A DNA stretch of 64,000 bases from Flavimaricola marinus (GCF_900184895.1 NZ_FXZK01000001.1:620001-684000), one strand, 5' to 3'. Counted from the first letter of the stretch, positions 43,600 through 52,020 are shown. Numbers and translations are program-made. The notes: generated from the letters alone by a model not told the origin.

Positions 43600-43875
43600 T
43601 TAGGCCTGCGCCTCACAGATTTGGTTGCCGGCATCGTCGCGCACCGGGAAACCGGAGGGCGGGTCGGTCAGCTCGATCGAAAACAGGTAGCAGCCGTTGC
43701 CGTCCTGAAACACGGTGTTGACCGGCGTGCCGGGGGGCAAGACGGCGGCAACTGCGGCGGGCAGGGTCGGCGGCGGCGGTGGCGGCGGCGGTTCGAAACC
43801 GGGGATCGAGGCCATCGTGGCTGGATCGCAGGCGGCGAGGATGGGCAACAAAAGCAGAGGCAACAGGCGGGGCAT
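43600..43875 (-). CDS. Small Pro-rich lipoprotein in the pyrimidine operon
   Basis: A 91-aa lipoprotein: lipobox LPILAAC with Cys16 as the acylated residue, followed by ASIPGFEPPPPPPPPTLPAA (a spacer with an eight-Pro run) and a compact C-terminal part with NTVFQDGNGCYLFSIELTDP and QICEAQA. Two Cys in the mature part could pair. The first of three envelope genes between hyuC and hydA. The GAGAC before ATG 43875 (CAGGAGACGTGA) is a good ribosome site. Function unknown. Confidence 0.7.
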   Translation of the reverse strand: MPRLLPLLLLPILAACDPATMASIPGFEPPPPPPPPTLPAAVAAVLPPGTPVNTVFQDGNGCYLFSIELTDPPSGFPVRDDAGNQICEAQA

Positions 43876-44042
43876 TCACGTCTCCTGACAGGTTATTAAG
43901 GGGCCGCAAGCAGGTGCACCGCCCCCAGACCCACTTGCCGCCCGGCCAGAGGTCAGGTCAAGGCATTGATGCCAGATCGCGCCCGATTCAGTGCAAAAAT
44001 GCATGAATGTCCACGAACGGGCGACGGAGAGGCGCGCGCCCC

Positions 44043-45305
44043 TCACCCGTCGATGCCCGCCGTTTCAACCACAGCGTGAAACAGGACATCCGCACCCTTC
44101 GCGGCCCATTCCGGGGTGATCTCCTCGGCTTCGTTGTGGCTCAGGCCATCGACACAGGGGCACATCACCATCACGGTCGGTGCGACCCGGTTGATCCAGC
44201 AGGCGTCGTGACCGGCGCCGCTGACGATATCCATATGGCTATAGCCCAGCCGCTCGGCGGCGGCGCGAACGGTGGTGACCAGATCGGGATCGAAGGTCAC
44301 AGGATCGAAATGGCCGACAGGCTCGATACTGATGCCAAGGCCAAGCCCTTCGGCGATTTCGGCGGCCTCGGCCTCCAGACGCTCGCGCATCGAGGTCAGC
44401 TTGGCCAGATCGGGAGAGCGGAAATCAATCGTGAACACCGCCTTGCCCGGGATCACGTTGCGGCTGTTGGGATAGACGTTGGCCTGTCCGACAGCGCCCA
44501 CCGCGGCGGGCTGATGATCCATCGCGATGGTGTGGACGGCCTCCATGATGCGGGCCATGCCAAGGCCCGCATTGACGCGCATGTTCATCGGGGTCGAGCC
44601 GGTATGAGCGTCCTTGCCGGTCAGCGTGACCTCGAGCCACCACAGCCCCTGACCGTGGGTGACGACGCCGATGTCCTTGCCCTCGGCTTCGAGGATCGGA
44701 CCCTGTTCGATGTGCAATTCGAGGAAGGCGTGCATCTTGCGGGCGCCGACGGGCTCGTCGCCCTTCCAGCCGATGCGCTCCAGCTCCGCACCAAAGGTCT
44801 TGCCCTCGGCATCGGTGCGGGCGTAGGCCCAATCCTGCTCGTGCATCCCGGCAAAAACGCCGGAGGCGAGCATGGCGGGGGCAAAGCGGGTGCCCTCCTC
44901 GTTGGTCCAGTTGGTCACCACGATGGGGCGTTTGGTCTTGATATTCAGGTCGTTGAGGCTGCGCAGGATCTCCAATCCGGCCAGCACGCCCAAGACGCCA
45001 TCATACTTGCCCCCCGTGGGCTGGGTATCGAGATGCGATCCCACATAGACCGGCAGAGCATCGGGGTCGGTGCCTTCGCGGCGGGCGAACATCGTGCCCA
45101 TCTGGTCGAGACCCATCGTGCAGCCGGCCGCCTCGCACCATTTCTGGAACAGGTGGCGGCCCTCGCTATCGGCGTCGGTGACGGTCTGGCGATTGTTGCC
45201 ACCGGCCACGCCGGGGCCGATCTTCGCCATTTCCATCAGGCTGTCCCAAAGTCGGGAACCGTCGATCTTGAGATTGGCTCCAGGAGCGGCAGCGGAAGAG
45301 GACAT
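44043..45305 (-). CDS. N-carbamoyl-beta-alanine amidohydrolase / N-carbamoyl-L-amino acid hydrolase (HyuC/PydC)
   Basis: Third step of reductive pyrimidine catabolism: hydrolyses N-carbamoyl-beta-alanine to beta-alanine, CO2 and ammonia. A 420-aa M20-type zinc hydrolase: VYVGSHLDTQPTGGKYDGVL (H-D dimetal ligands), VTNWTNEEGTRFAPAM (bridging Glu region), LELHIEQGPILE and SGAGHDACWI. ATG at 45305 has GGAG 6 bases upstream. It is the promoter-proximal gene of the long minus-strand operon and diverges from rutR, with the RutR palindrome at 45346-45363 between them. Beta-ureidopropionase specificity is inferred from context. Confidence 0.92.
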   Translation of the reverse strand: MSSSAAAPGANLKIDGSRLWDSLMEMAKIGPGVAGGNNRQTVTDADSEGRHLFQKWCEAAGCTMGLDQMGTMFARREGTDPDALPVYVGSHLDTQPTGGKYDGVLGVLAGLEILRSLNDLNIKTKRPIVVTNWTNEEGTRFAPAMLASGVFAGMHEQDWAYARTDAEGKTFGAELERIGWKGDEPVGARKMHAFLELHIEQGPILEAEGKDIGVVTHGQGLWWLEVTLTGKDAHTGSTPMNMRVNAGLGMARIMEAVHTIAMDHQPAAVGAVGQANVYPNSRNVIPGKAVFTIDFRSPDLAKLTSMRERLEAEAAEIAEGLGLGISIEPVGHFDPVTFDPDLVTTVRAAAERLGYSHMDIVSGAGHDACWINRVAPTVMVMCPCVDGLSHNEAEEITPEWAAKGADVLFHAVVETAGIDG

Positions 45306-45345
45306 GGCATTCTCCGGTCTGGCAACGTTGACTTGGGCGATACGA

Positions 45346-45363
45346 TTTGACCAACTGGTCAAA
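45346..45363. promoter_or_regulatory. RutR operator
   Basis: TTTGACCA-AC-TGGTCAAA is an 18-bp palindrome with 8-bp perfect arms and contains the RutR consensus TTGACCA-N2-TGGTCAA exactly. It is placed 41 bases upstream of hyuC and 58 bases upstream of the rutR-type start, so it can control both the catabolic operon and the regulator. Confidence 0.9.
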
Positions 45364-45421
45364 CCAACGCTAACAGAGGCGACCGGGCAGTCAAGACCGG
45401 CAGACCGCGAAAGGACATGAA

Positions 45422-46024
45422 TTGGCCCCGACCCGCACGCGCATCCAGACCCGCAATCGCGAAACCATCCTCGCCGCTGGCTTGACCGTGTTCTCAGGGC
45501 AGGGATTCCGGGGGGCCACGCTGGACGAAATCGCCCGGCAAGCAGGGCTGAGCAAGCCCAATCTGCTCTACTATTTCCCGTCCAAAGAGGCGATTTATAC
45601 GGAACTTCTCGAAGGATTGCTGGATACTTGGCTCGATCCGCTGCGGGCGCTCGATCCATCCGGGCCGGCACTGGAAGAGCTCTTGGCCTATGTCGAACGA
45701 AAGCTGTCTCTGAGCCGGGATTTCCCGCTGGAAAGCCGGCTTTTCGCCAACGAAATCCTGCAAGGCGCGCCGCAGATCGGCAAAATACTGTCGAGCGATC
45801 TCAAGGCTTTGGTCGATGAAAAGGCGGCCGTGATCAAGATTTGGGCAGATGACGGACAGATCGCGCCAGTCGATCCGCACCACCTGATCTTCTCGATCTG
45901 GTCACTGACGCAGCACTACGCCGATTTCGACGTGCAGGTGCGGGCGGTTCTGGGCAAGGCCGACCCCTTTCCGGGGGCCGAGGCACATCTGGAGCAGGTG
46001 TTCCGGCGGATCCTGACGCCGTAA
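45422..46024 (+). CDS. rutR: TetR-family regulator of pyrimidine catabolism, RutR-like
   Basis: A 200-aa regulator with an N-terminal HTH (RNRETILAAGLTVFSGQGFRGATLDEIARQAGLSKPNLLYYFPSKEAIY, split here at the recognition helix KPNLLYYFP) and the RutR-type C-terminal domain (YVERKLSLSRDFPLESRLFANEILQGAPQIG). E. coli RutR binds uracil/thymine and releases DNA. The TTG at 45422 is the start: AAAGGA lies 6 bases upstream and the in-frame product begins APTRTRIQTRN. The gene is divergent from hyuC with an ideal RutR palindrome between them. Confidence 0.9.
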   Translation: MAPTRTRIQTRNRETILAAGLTVFSGQGFRGATLDEIARQAGLSKPNLLYYFPSKEAIYTELLEGLLDTWLDPLRALDPSGPALEELLAYVERKLSLSRDFPLESRLFANEILQGAPQIGKILSSDLKALVDEKAAVIKIWADDGQIAPVDPHHLIFSIWSLTQHYADFDVQVRAVLGKADPFPGAEAHLEQVFRRILTP

Positions 46025-46042
46025 CGGCGGCCCATATCGAAC

Positions 46043-46060
46043 GCCGCCCGATCGGGCGGC
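46043..46060. terminator. Palindrome between convergent rutR and VOC gene
   Basis: GCCGCCCGATCGGGCGGC is an 18-bp perfect palindrome located just after the rutR stop; it can form a hairpin in either transcript but no T tract follows. Confidence 0.4.
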
Positions 46061-46092
46061 AGCCCCTCAAAGCAGGCCAAGGCCGTGCGGGG

Positions 46093-46476
46093 TCAGGCGG
46101 TCATCTCGTCAGAGTGATAGTCAATGTGCAGATGGTTCCCGTCCGGGTCCCAGACGTTGATCTGAACCACCGGGAAATCCGGCAACACGGCGATCTCATA
46201 GCGTTCGCCCTCGGCGTCGAGCTTGGCGATCATCTCCTGATAGCCGGTGGCGCGAAAGGCGCCGTGCTCGAGCTTGAGGTCCTTGGGGTCGGACCCCGGC
46301 TCGCGGTCGACGCCCACCAGATGCACAAGGGCGAACCCATTGGCATAAAGCCATGCCCCCGGAAACGAAAATGCCGGGCGCGGGCCGGTGGTCATGCCCA
46401 GAAACTTGCCATACCACGCGATCATCTCGTCAAGACGGGTGGTGCGGATGTTGATGTGGTCCAGTCGTTCGATCAT
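46093..46476 (-). CDS. VOC-family (glyoxalase/dioxygenase-like) protein
   Basis: A 127-aa beta-alpha-beta-beta-beta metal-fold protein: IERLDHINIRTTRLDEMIAWY (metal His), FPGAWLYANGFALVHLVG (metal His), and FPVVQINVWDPDGNHLHIDY with the metal Glu position apparently replaced near the C-terminus. The activity is not predictable; candidates are glyoxalase-like or fosfomycin-like. ATG at 46476 has GAGGGGG upstream. It follows preA by 104 bases on the same strand and may be read through from it. Confidence 0.8.
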   Translation of the reverse strand: MIERLDHINIRTTRLDEMIAWYGKFLGMTTGPRPAFSFPGAWLYANGFALVHLVGVDREPGSDPKDLKLEHGAFRATGYQEMIAKLDAEGERYEIAVLPDFPVVQINVWDPDGNHLHIDYHSDEMTA

Positions 46477-46580
46477 GCGGATGCCCCCTCGCGAAGAGCC
46501 CGCGCAGCGGTCAGGCTGCGGCGGGCTCGGTGCCGGCACCAACTGTGGTGGCGGTTTCAGGCGGCGTCAATGGCGCCGCG

Positions 46581-47885
46581 TCACTCGGCGGCTTGCGCGG
46601 CCGGGTTGTTGGGGTGGCTGGTCCAGTTGGCATACTCGTCGCTGACGACCTTGCCGGTGCGGGGATCGACGGCGCCCGCGGGCATCCGCTCCATGGTGAT
46701 GCAATCCTCGACAGGGCAGACATCGACGCACAGATTGCAGGCGACGCATTCGTCGTCCATCACCTCAAAGACGCGGTCCGGACTCATGCTGATCGCCTGA
46801 TGGCTGGTGTCCTCGCAGGCGGCATAGCAGCGGCCGCACTTGATGCAGGCGTCTTGGTCGATCTTGGCCTTGGCCACGTAGTTGAGGTTCAGATACTGCC
46901 AGTCGGTCACGTTCGGGACGGCCTTGCCGATGAAGTCGGAGGTGCTGGAATGGCCCTTCTCGTCCATCCACTGCGACATGCCCGATTTCATCTCTTCGAC
47001 GATCTTGAAACCATAGGTCATTGCGGCGGTGCACACCTGCACGTTGCCGGCACCCAGGGTCATGAACTCGGCCGCATCGCGCCATGTGGTCACGCCACCG
47101 ATACCGCTGATCGGCAGACCGTGGGTTTCGGGGTCGCGGGCGATCTCGGCCACCATGTTGAGCGCGATCGGCTTGACCGCCGCACCGCAATAGCCGCCGT
47201 GGCTGCCCTTGCCGTCGATCGACGGCTCGGGGCTGAAGGTGTCGAGGTTCACGCTGGTGATCGAGGACACCGTGTTGATCAGGCTGACGGCGTCTGCGCC
47301 ACCGGCCTTGGCGGCGCGGGCGGGGCCGCGAATGTCGGTGATGTTGGGCGTCAGCTTGACGATGACGGGCATCCGGGTGGTCTGCTTGCACCAGCGGGTG
47401 ATCTGCTCGATCAGATCGGGGGCCTGCCCCACGGCGGCCCCCATGCCGCGCTCGGACATGCCGTGCGGGCAGCCACAGTTCAGCTCGATCCCGTCGGCGC
47501 CGGTTTCCTCGACAAGCGGCAGGATCGCCTTCCACGCGCTTTCCTCGCAAGGGACCATCAGGCTGACGATCATGGCGCGGTCGGGATAGTCGCGCTTGAC
47601 GGCCTTGATCTCGCGCAGGTTCACCTCCAGCGGGCGGTCGGTGATCAGCTCGATATTGTTGATGCCCAGAACCCGGCGGTCGGCACCGTAAACCACGCCG
47701 TAACGGGGGCCGTTGACGTTGACGACAGGCGGGCCCGCTTCGCCCAGGGTCTTCCAGACGACACCGCCCCAGCCCGCCTCAAACGCGCGGCGGACGTTGT
47801 ATTCCTTGTCCGTCGGCGGGGCCGAGGCCAGCCAAAACGGATTGGGGCTCTTGATGCCCAAGAAGTCGGTTCTGAGATCGGCCAT
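46581..47885 (-). CDS. preA: NAD-dependent dihydropyrimidine dehydrogenase subunit PreA
   Basis: Catalytic subunit that reduces uracil/thymine to the 5,6-dihydro forms with PreT. 434 aa. A dihydroorotate-dehydrogenase-like FMN barrel (NPFWLASAPPTDKEYNVRRAFEAGWGGVV, GADGIELNCGCPHGMSERGMG with the catalytic Cys, VKLTPNITDI, GGYCGAAVKPIAL) is followed by two 4Fe-4S clusters: CIKCGRCYAAC and CVACNLCVDVCPVEDC. ATG at 47885 has AGGAG upstream. preA is 26 bases after the glycosyltransferase gene and 3rd in preT-GT-preA. Confidence 0.96.
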   Translation of the reverse strand: MADLRTDFLGIKSPNPFWLASAPPTDKEYNVRRAFEAGWGGVVWKTLGEAGPPVVNVNGPRYGVVYGADRRVLGINNIELITDRPLEVNLREIKAVKRDYPDRAMIVSLMVPCEESAWKAILPLVEETGADGIELNCGCPHGMSERGMGAAVGQAPDLIEQITRWCKQTTRMPVIVKLTPNITDIRGPARAAKAGGADAVSLINTVSSITSVNLDTFSPEPSIDGKGSHGGYCGAAVKPIALNMVAEIARDPETHGLPISGIGGVTTWRDAAEFMTLGAGNVQVCTAAMTYGFKIVEEMKSGMSQWMDEKGHSSTSDFIGKAVPNVTDWQYLNLNYVAKAKIDQDACIKCGRCYAACEDTSHQAISMSPDRVFEVMDDECVACNLCVDVCPVEDCITMERMPAGAVDPRTGKVVSDEYANWTSHPNNPAAQAAE

Positions 47886-47911
47886 GGAGCTCTCCTGCAG
47901 GTTTTCCGCCG

Positions 47912-49207
47912 CTATGCTGCGGCAATGGGGGCCTTGGGCGGTCCAAGGCTCTTGTGAATGATCTCGCGGCGGGCGCGGTAGACTTGGGTTCGGGTCAGAT
48001 GCCGGGCCGAGCGACCGGCGCGGGCGATCATATCGGCCAGCGTCGCGCGGTCGGCATCGAGGGTCGCGACGGCTTCGGCCAAGGCGACACTGTCGCCGCG
48101 GGGCACGAGGCGGCCCGCGCCCTGCTCGGCCACCAAGGACGAGGCATAGGGATCGGCAAAGCCCAACAGCGGCGTCGCGGCATGAAGCGCCTCGACCAGA
48201 TTGCGCGGGGATTCGTCGGTCATATGGCAAAACAGCATGATCTGCGCCCGGCGCATCAGGTCGAGCACGCGCGGGCGGTCGCTGACAAAGCCGTGGAAGG
48301 TGATGCACTCGGCAATGCCCAACCGATCCGCCTCGGCGCGCATCTGATCGAGCAGAACGCCGTCACCGACCCAGTCCGCCTCGAAGGGAATGCCCTTGGC
48401 GTACAGCGCGCCCAGAACGGCGACCCAGTGCAGCGGCCCCTTCATCTCGTCGGCGCGGCCGACATAGATCAGGCGCAGCGGTCCGGTGGCGGCCCCCTCG
48501 CGCTTTTCGGCCAGCGCAGTCGGCGAAATGCGGTCCACGTCCTCGAGGTCGATATCCTCGACGATATGCGGATCACGGCTGAAGGGGGACAGACGGTCAA
48601 AAACGGTTCGACCATGCAGCAGCGCCAGATCGGCACCGCGCAGCGCGCGGCGTTCGTTATGAGCGGTGATCGCCGCCTTCACGCGGCCCCAGAGCTTGCG
48701 GGGCAGACTGCCCTCGGCGCGAGTCGCCATGATCTGGCTCTCGACACGGTCGAACCAGACGGCATGGCTCAGACCGCGCTTGCGGGCGACGCCGGCACCC
48801 GTAATGCCCCAATCACCGATCCAGCCGCCAATGGCAAAGGAGCGATAGGTGCAGCGAGCCATCACCTCGGCCAGCCGGTCGGCCACGGCGGCGCGGCTGC
48901 GCAGAAACGTCGGCAGGTGATAGCCGTTGGGCAGATCGACCAATTCGAAAGTCGGGGCGGTAATGCCGCCCGCCTCTGCCTCGGACCAGCCGGGCGGCGG
49001 GGCGGCGGCATGACAGATCGAACAGGCTTTGACGCGGGTGAAATTCTCCGCCCAGGTCTTCAGGCCACTGATCGACTGATCCTCGATATAGAGCTTGCCC
49101 TGCCAGCGATAGAACGGCGCCCCCAGCGTGATCAGCAGGCTGTCCGGCTCTTCCGCCGAGGCGGGCAAGGCAGGCGAGGTGCGGGCTGAAGAGGTGCTGG
49201 CTGTCAT
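47912..49207 (-). CDS. Glycosyltransferase-like protein between preT and preA
   Basis: A 431-aa cytosolic protein with a GT-B-type C-terminal half: RLIYVGRADEMKGPLHWVAVL, ITFHGFVSDRPRVLDLMRRAQIML, FCHMTDESPRNLVEALHAATPLLGF (the E-x7-E-like nucleotide-sugar region). The N-terminal half lacks recognisable donors but includes CSICHAAAPPPGW, a CxxCH sequence not preceded by a signal peptide and therefore not expected to bind heme. It lies 39 bases after preT and 26 before preA on the same strand, which makes it part of that operon. The substrate and any link to pyrimidines are unknown. Confidence 0.85.
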   Translation of the reverse strand: MTASTSSARTSPALPASAEEPDSLLITLGAPFYRWQGKLYIEDQSISGLKTWAENFTRVKACSICHAAAPPPGWSEAEAGGITAPTFELVDLPNGYHLPTFLRSRAAVADRLAEVMARCTYRSFAIGGWIGDWGITGAGVARKRGLSHAVWFDRVESQIMATRAEGSLPRKLWGRVKAAITAHNERRALRGADLALLHGRTVFDRLSPFSRDPHIVEDIDLEDVDRISPTALAEKREGAATGPLRLIYVGRADEMKGPLHWVAVLGALYAKGIPFEADWVGDGVLLDQMRAEADRLGIAECITFHGFVSDRPRVLDLMRRAQIMLFCHMTDESPRNLVEALHAATPLLGFADPYASSLVAEQGAGRLVPRGDSVALAEAVATLDADRATLADMIARAGRSARHLTRTQVYRARREIIHKSLGPPKAPIAAA

Positions 49208-49246
49208 CGGCAGGCGATCCTGAATGGCGGGCGGGGCAGAGCCACC

Positions 49247-50557
49247 CTACACCAAACTGGCGTGAATATCTTCCGCGGCGTCGCGGCCCTCGGCCACTGC
49301 GGTCACGGTCAGATCGTCGCCCCCGGTGGCGCAATCGCCGCCGGCCCAGACGCCCTCCATGCTGGTGCGGCCGGCACCGGACACGGCGATCTTGCCGGCC
49401 TCCATCGCCAGACCGACATCGAGGGAAAGGGTCTGGCCAATCGCCTTGAACACCTGATCGGCGGCAAGACTGAGGCGCTCGCCGGTGCCGACCAACTTGC
49501 CGTCCGTGGTCGTGGTATACTCCAGCTCGATGCCATCCTCATGGACAGCCACAGGCATCACGTTGAACAGCAGGCGGACACCGTAGGAGGCGGCAAGGTC
49601 CTGCTCGAACCGGCTCGCGCTCATCTGCTCGCGGCCGCGGCGATAGGCGATGGTCACGGTCTCTGCGCCGAGCAGCTTGGACTGCACAGCCGCGTCGACA
49701 GCGGTCATCCCGCCGCCGATCACCACCACATTGCGGCCCACGGGCAGATCCAGAAGATCGCTCGCCTGGCGCAGATCGGCGATGAAATCGACGGCGTCGC
49801 GGACGCCTTCGCGATCCTCGCCGTGGGCGCGAAGCATGTTCACGCCGCCAAGGCCGACACCCAGAAAGACCGCATCGAACTCGGCCTTCAGCCCGTCGAG
49901 GCTCAGATCCTCGCCCAGAGTGCCGCTGGCCTGGGTGATGCCGCCGATCCCCATCAGCCATTGCACCTCGCGGGCGGCAAAGTCGTCTGTCGTCTTGTAG
50001 GCGGCAATGCCGAATTCGTTCAGGCCGCCGGGCTTGGGACGGGCTTCATACAGGGTCACGTCATGGCCCTTCATTGCAAGGCGGTGGGCACAGGCCAGAC
50101 CGGCGGGGCCGGCGCCGACGACGGCAATGCGCTTGCCGGTTTCGGCGGCGCGGGTGAAGGGGTGGCCCTGCTGGGCCATCAGCGTATCGGTGGCGTGGCG
50201 CTGCAACCGGCCGATCTCGACAGGCTTGCCCTCGGCGGCCTCGCGAACACAGGCTTCCTCGCAGAGGGTCTCGGTCGGGCAGACGCGGGCGCACATGCCG
50301 CCCAGAATGTTCTGCTCAAAGATCGTGCGGGCCGCAGCCTCCGGGGTGCCGGTCTGGATCTGGCGAATGAACAACGGGATGTCGATCGAGGTCGGACAGG
50401 CCGTGATGCACGGGGCGTCATAGCAGAAATAGCAGCGATCCGCCGCAACGGCAGCCTCGTGCGGATCAAAGGCACTGTGAAGATCGGCAAAGTTCTTGGC
50501 GATCTGTTCGGCGGTCAATCTGCCCGACGAAATGCCGGGGGTCATTGGGCTGGGCAT
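49247..50557 (-). CDS. preT: Dihydropyrimidine dehydrogenase NADH-binding subunit PreT
   Basis: Passes electrons from NAD(P)H to PreA. 436 aa with the GltD/DPD-N organisation: Cys-rich N-terminus for 4Fe-4S clusters (AADRCYFCYDAPC, CPTSIDIP, MCARVCPTETLCEEAC), FAD motif IAVVGAGPAGLACA and NAD motif VVVIGGGMTAVDAA, then GVWAGGDCATGGDDLTV near the end. ATG at 50557 has AAGGA upstream; a longer in-frame start at 50587 exists. A candidate RutR-type palindrome lies 50 bases upstream (50608-50623). Confidence 0.95.
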   Translation of the reverse strand: MPSPMTPGISSGRLTAEQIAKNFADLHSAFDPHEAAVAADRCYFCYDAPCITACPTSIDIPLFIRQIQTGTPEAAARTIFEQNILGGMCARVCPTETLCEEACVREAAEGKPVEIGRLQRHATDTLMAQQGHPFTRAAETGKRIAVVGAGPAGLACAHRLAMKGHDVTLYEARPKPGGLNEFGIAAYKTTDDFAAREVQWLMGIGGITQASGTLGEDLSLDGLKAEFDAVFLGVGLGGVNMLRAHGEDREGVRDAVDFIADLRQASDLLDLPVGRNVVVIGGGMTAVDAAVQSKLLGAETVTIAYRRGREQMSASRFEQDLAASYGVRLLFNVMPVAVHEDGIELEYTTTTDGKLVGTGERLSLAADQVFKAIGQTLSLDVGLAMEAGKIAVSGAGRTSMEGVWAGGDCATGGDDLTVTAVAEGRDAAEDIHASLV

Positions 50558-50607
50558 GGCGGCTGTCCTTCGGTTCGGTTTGGACACAGCCTGCCACAGT
50601 CAGAAAT

Positions 50608-50623
50608 TTTATCAAATGGTAAA
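50608..50623. promoter_or_regulatory. Degenerate RutR-like palindrome upstream of preT
   Basis: TTTATCAAATGGTAAA has the arm geometry of the RutR site (arms TTTATCA and TGGTAAA, 2-base centre) and retains CA-N2-TGGT, but G and C of the consensus TTGACCA arms are changed. It is in an AT-rich stretch (50600-50632) 50 bases before the preT start. Confidence 0.4.
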
Positions 50624-50688
50624 TTTTAGGCTGTTTGAGAATTTGGGGCGAAACCGGAGGAAACGCCTGCCGCCACAGGCAAACCGCA

Positions 50689-50718
50689 ATGGGGCCCCGA
50701 TCGAGATCGGGGCCCCAT
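50689..50718 (-). terminator. Strong hairpin downstream of the sulfide dehydrogenase operon
   Basis: ATGGGGCCCCGATC (50689-50702), 2-base loop GA, GATCGGGGCCCCAT (50705-50718): 14-bp perfect arms, 18 bases after the flavoprotein stop. No U tract, so efficiency is uncertain. Confidence 0.55.
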
Positions 50719-50735
50719 ACCGGCTCGAGGCGCGA

Positions 50736-51998
50736 TCAGCCGAACATGTCGGCGGTGATGCCGTCGTACCAGCCGATAGATTCCTGATAGGTCGCGGCGC
50801 GCAGTTCGGCGCTTTCGCCGGTCTGGCTGATAAAGCCGTCGACGCGGGCGATCTTCTCCTCGGTGGCCTCGTAGGTGGCGCCGACCTTGACCCCGTCATC
50901 GGTGTCGATCAGCGACCAGCAGGTGTTCGAGAACCGGGCCGGGAACACCGTCGATCCGGTCAGCGCCCCGCGCACGGCATTGGCGCAGACCTTGGCCTGA
51001 CTGTTGGCGCTGAAGCCGGATTTGGGCATGTCGCCCTGCGCGGCGGAATCGCCGAGCACATGGATCGACGGGTCGATCTTCGACGAGAGATCCGCGGCGT
51101 TCACCGGCGCCCAGTTGCCATCGGTCACACCGGCGATCTCGGCAATCCGGCCGGCCTTCATCGCGGGGATGACGTTGCAGACATCCACCGGAGTGGCCTC
51201 GCCGTCGATCGTCAGGGTCATTGCTTGCGGGTCGACGCTGATATCCGCCCCGCCCATCTCGGGGCCGACCCGCTCGATCATGCCGGGATAGTGGGTGGCC
51301 CAGCCCTCCTCAAAGAGACCCTGCTTGGAAAAGGCCTCCTTTGGATCGGCGATCAGGATCTTGGCGGTCGGGTTCACCTCCTTGAGCAGATGCGCGACCA
51401 TCGAGACCCGCTCATAGGGGCCGGGCGGGCAGCGATAGGGGTTGGGCGGGGCGACCATCGCAAAGGTGCCGCCTTCGGGCATCGCCATGACCTGCGCCTT
51501 GAGAAGCTCGGTCTGCGAACCGCCCTTGTAGGCATGGGGCATGGCGTTCTGCGCCGACAGATCCCAGCCGGCCACCGAGCCGTCGACGAAATCGATGCCG
51601 GGCGACAGGATCAGACGATCATAGGGCAGGCTCGCGCCCCCTGCGAGCGCGACGGTCTTGGCATCGCGGTCCACCCCGACAGCCCAGTCGTGCACGACGT
51701 TGATGCCATAGTCGGCGGCCAGCGTGCCATAGCTGTGGGCCAGCGAATCGATCTCGCGGAAGCCGCCCAGATAGAGGTTGGAGAAAAAGCAGGTGTAGTA
51801 GGCACGGCTCGGCTCGATCAGCGTGACGTCGATCGCACCGTCGCTGTCCTTGGCGATATAGCGGGCGGCGGTCGCGCCCCCTGCCCCGCCGCCAACGACG
51901 ACCACGCGCGGACGGGCCTGCGCGCGGACCATCGGAGCCGCAAGCGTCGCACTCAGGGCGGCCGTGGCCCCGATGAATTGCCTTCTATCAAATGACAT
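50736..51998 (-). CDS. Flavocytochrome c sulfide dehydrogenase, flavoprotein subunit (FccB/SoxF type)
   Basis: A 420-aa FAD enzyme exported by the Tat pathway (signal MSFDRRQFIGATAALSATLA, with RRQFIG). The FAD motif is RVVVVGGGAGGATAARYI; conserved Cys residues lie in YYTCFFSNLYLGG and YRCPPGPYER, corresponding to the redox disulfide of sulfide dehydrogenases/SQR relatives. It oxidises sulfide in the periplasm and passes electrons to the cytochrome subunit, encoded 22 bases upstream. GGAGGAG precedes ATG 51998. No other sox genes are in the window. Confidence 0.9.
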   Translation of the reverse strand: MSFDRRQFIGATAALSATLAAPMVRAQARPRVVVVGGGAGGATAARYIAKDSDGAIDVTLIEPSRAYYTCFFSNLYLGGFREIDSLAHSYGTLAADYGINVVHDWAVGVDRDAKTVALAGGASLPYDRLILSPGIDFVDGSVAGWDLSAQNAMPHAYKGGSQTELLKAQVMAMPEGGTFAMVAPPNPYRCPPGPYERVSMVAHLLKEVNPTAKILIADPKEAFSKQGLFEEGWATHYPGMIERVGPEMGGADISVDPQAMTLTIDGEATPVDVCNVIPAMKAGRIAEIAGVTDGNWAPVNAADLSSKIDPSIHVLGDSAAQGDMPKSGFSANSQAKVCANAVRGALTGSTVFPARFSNTCWSLIDTDDGVKVGATYEATEEKIARVDGFISQTGESAELRAATYQESIGWYDGITADMFG

Positions 51999-52020
51999 GA
52001 CTTTCTCCTCCAAAAGAAAC

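Noticed and set aside
49010-49040. Heme c site in the glycosyltransferase-like protein (CSICH)
   Set aside because: No signal peptide and a cytosolic GT-B fold; the CxxCH is more likely chance or a metal-site variant.
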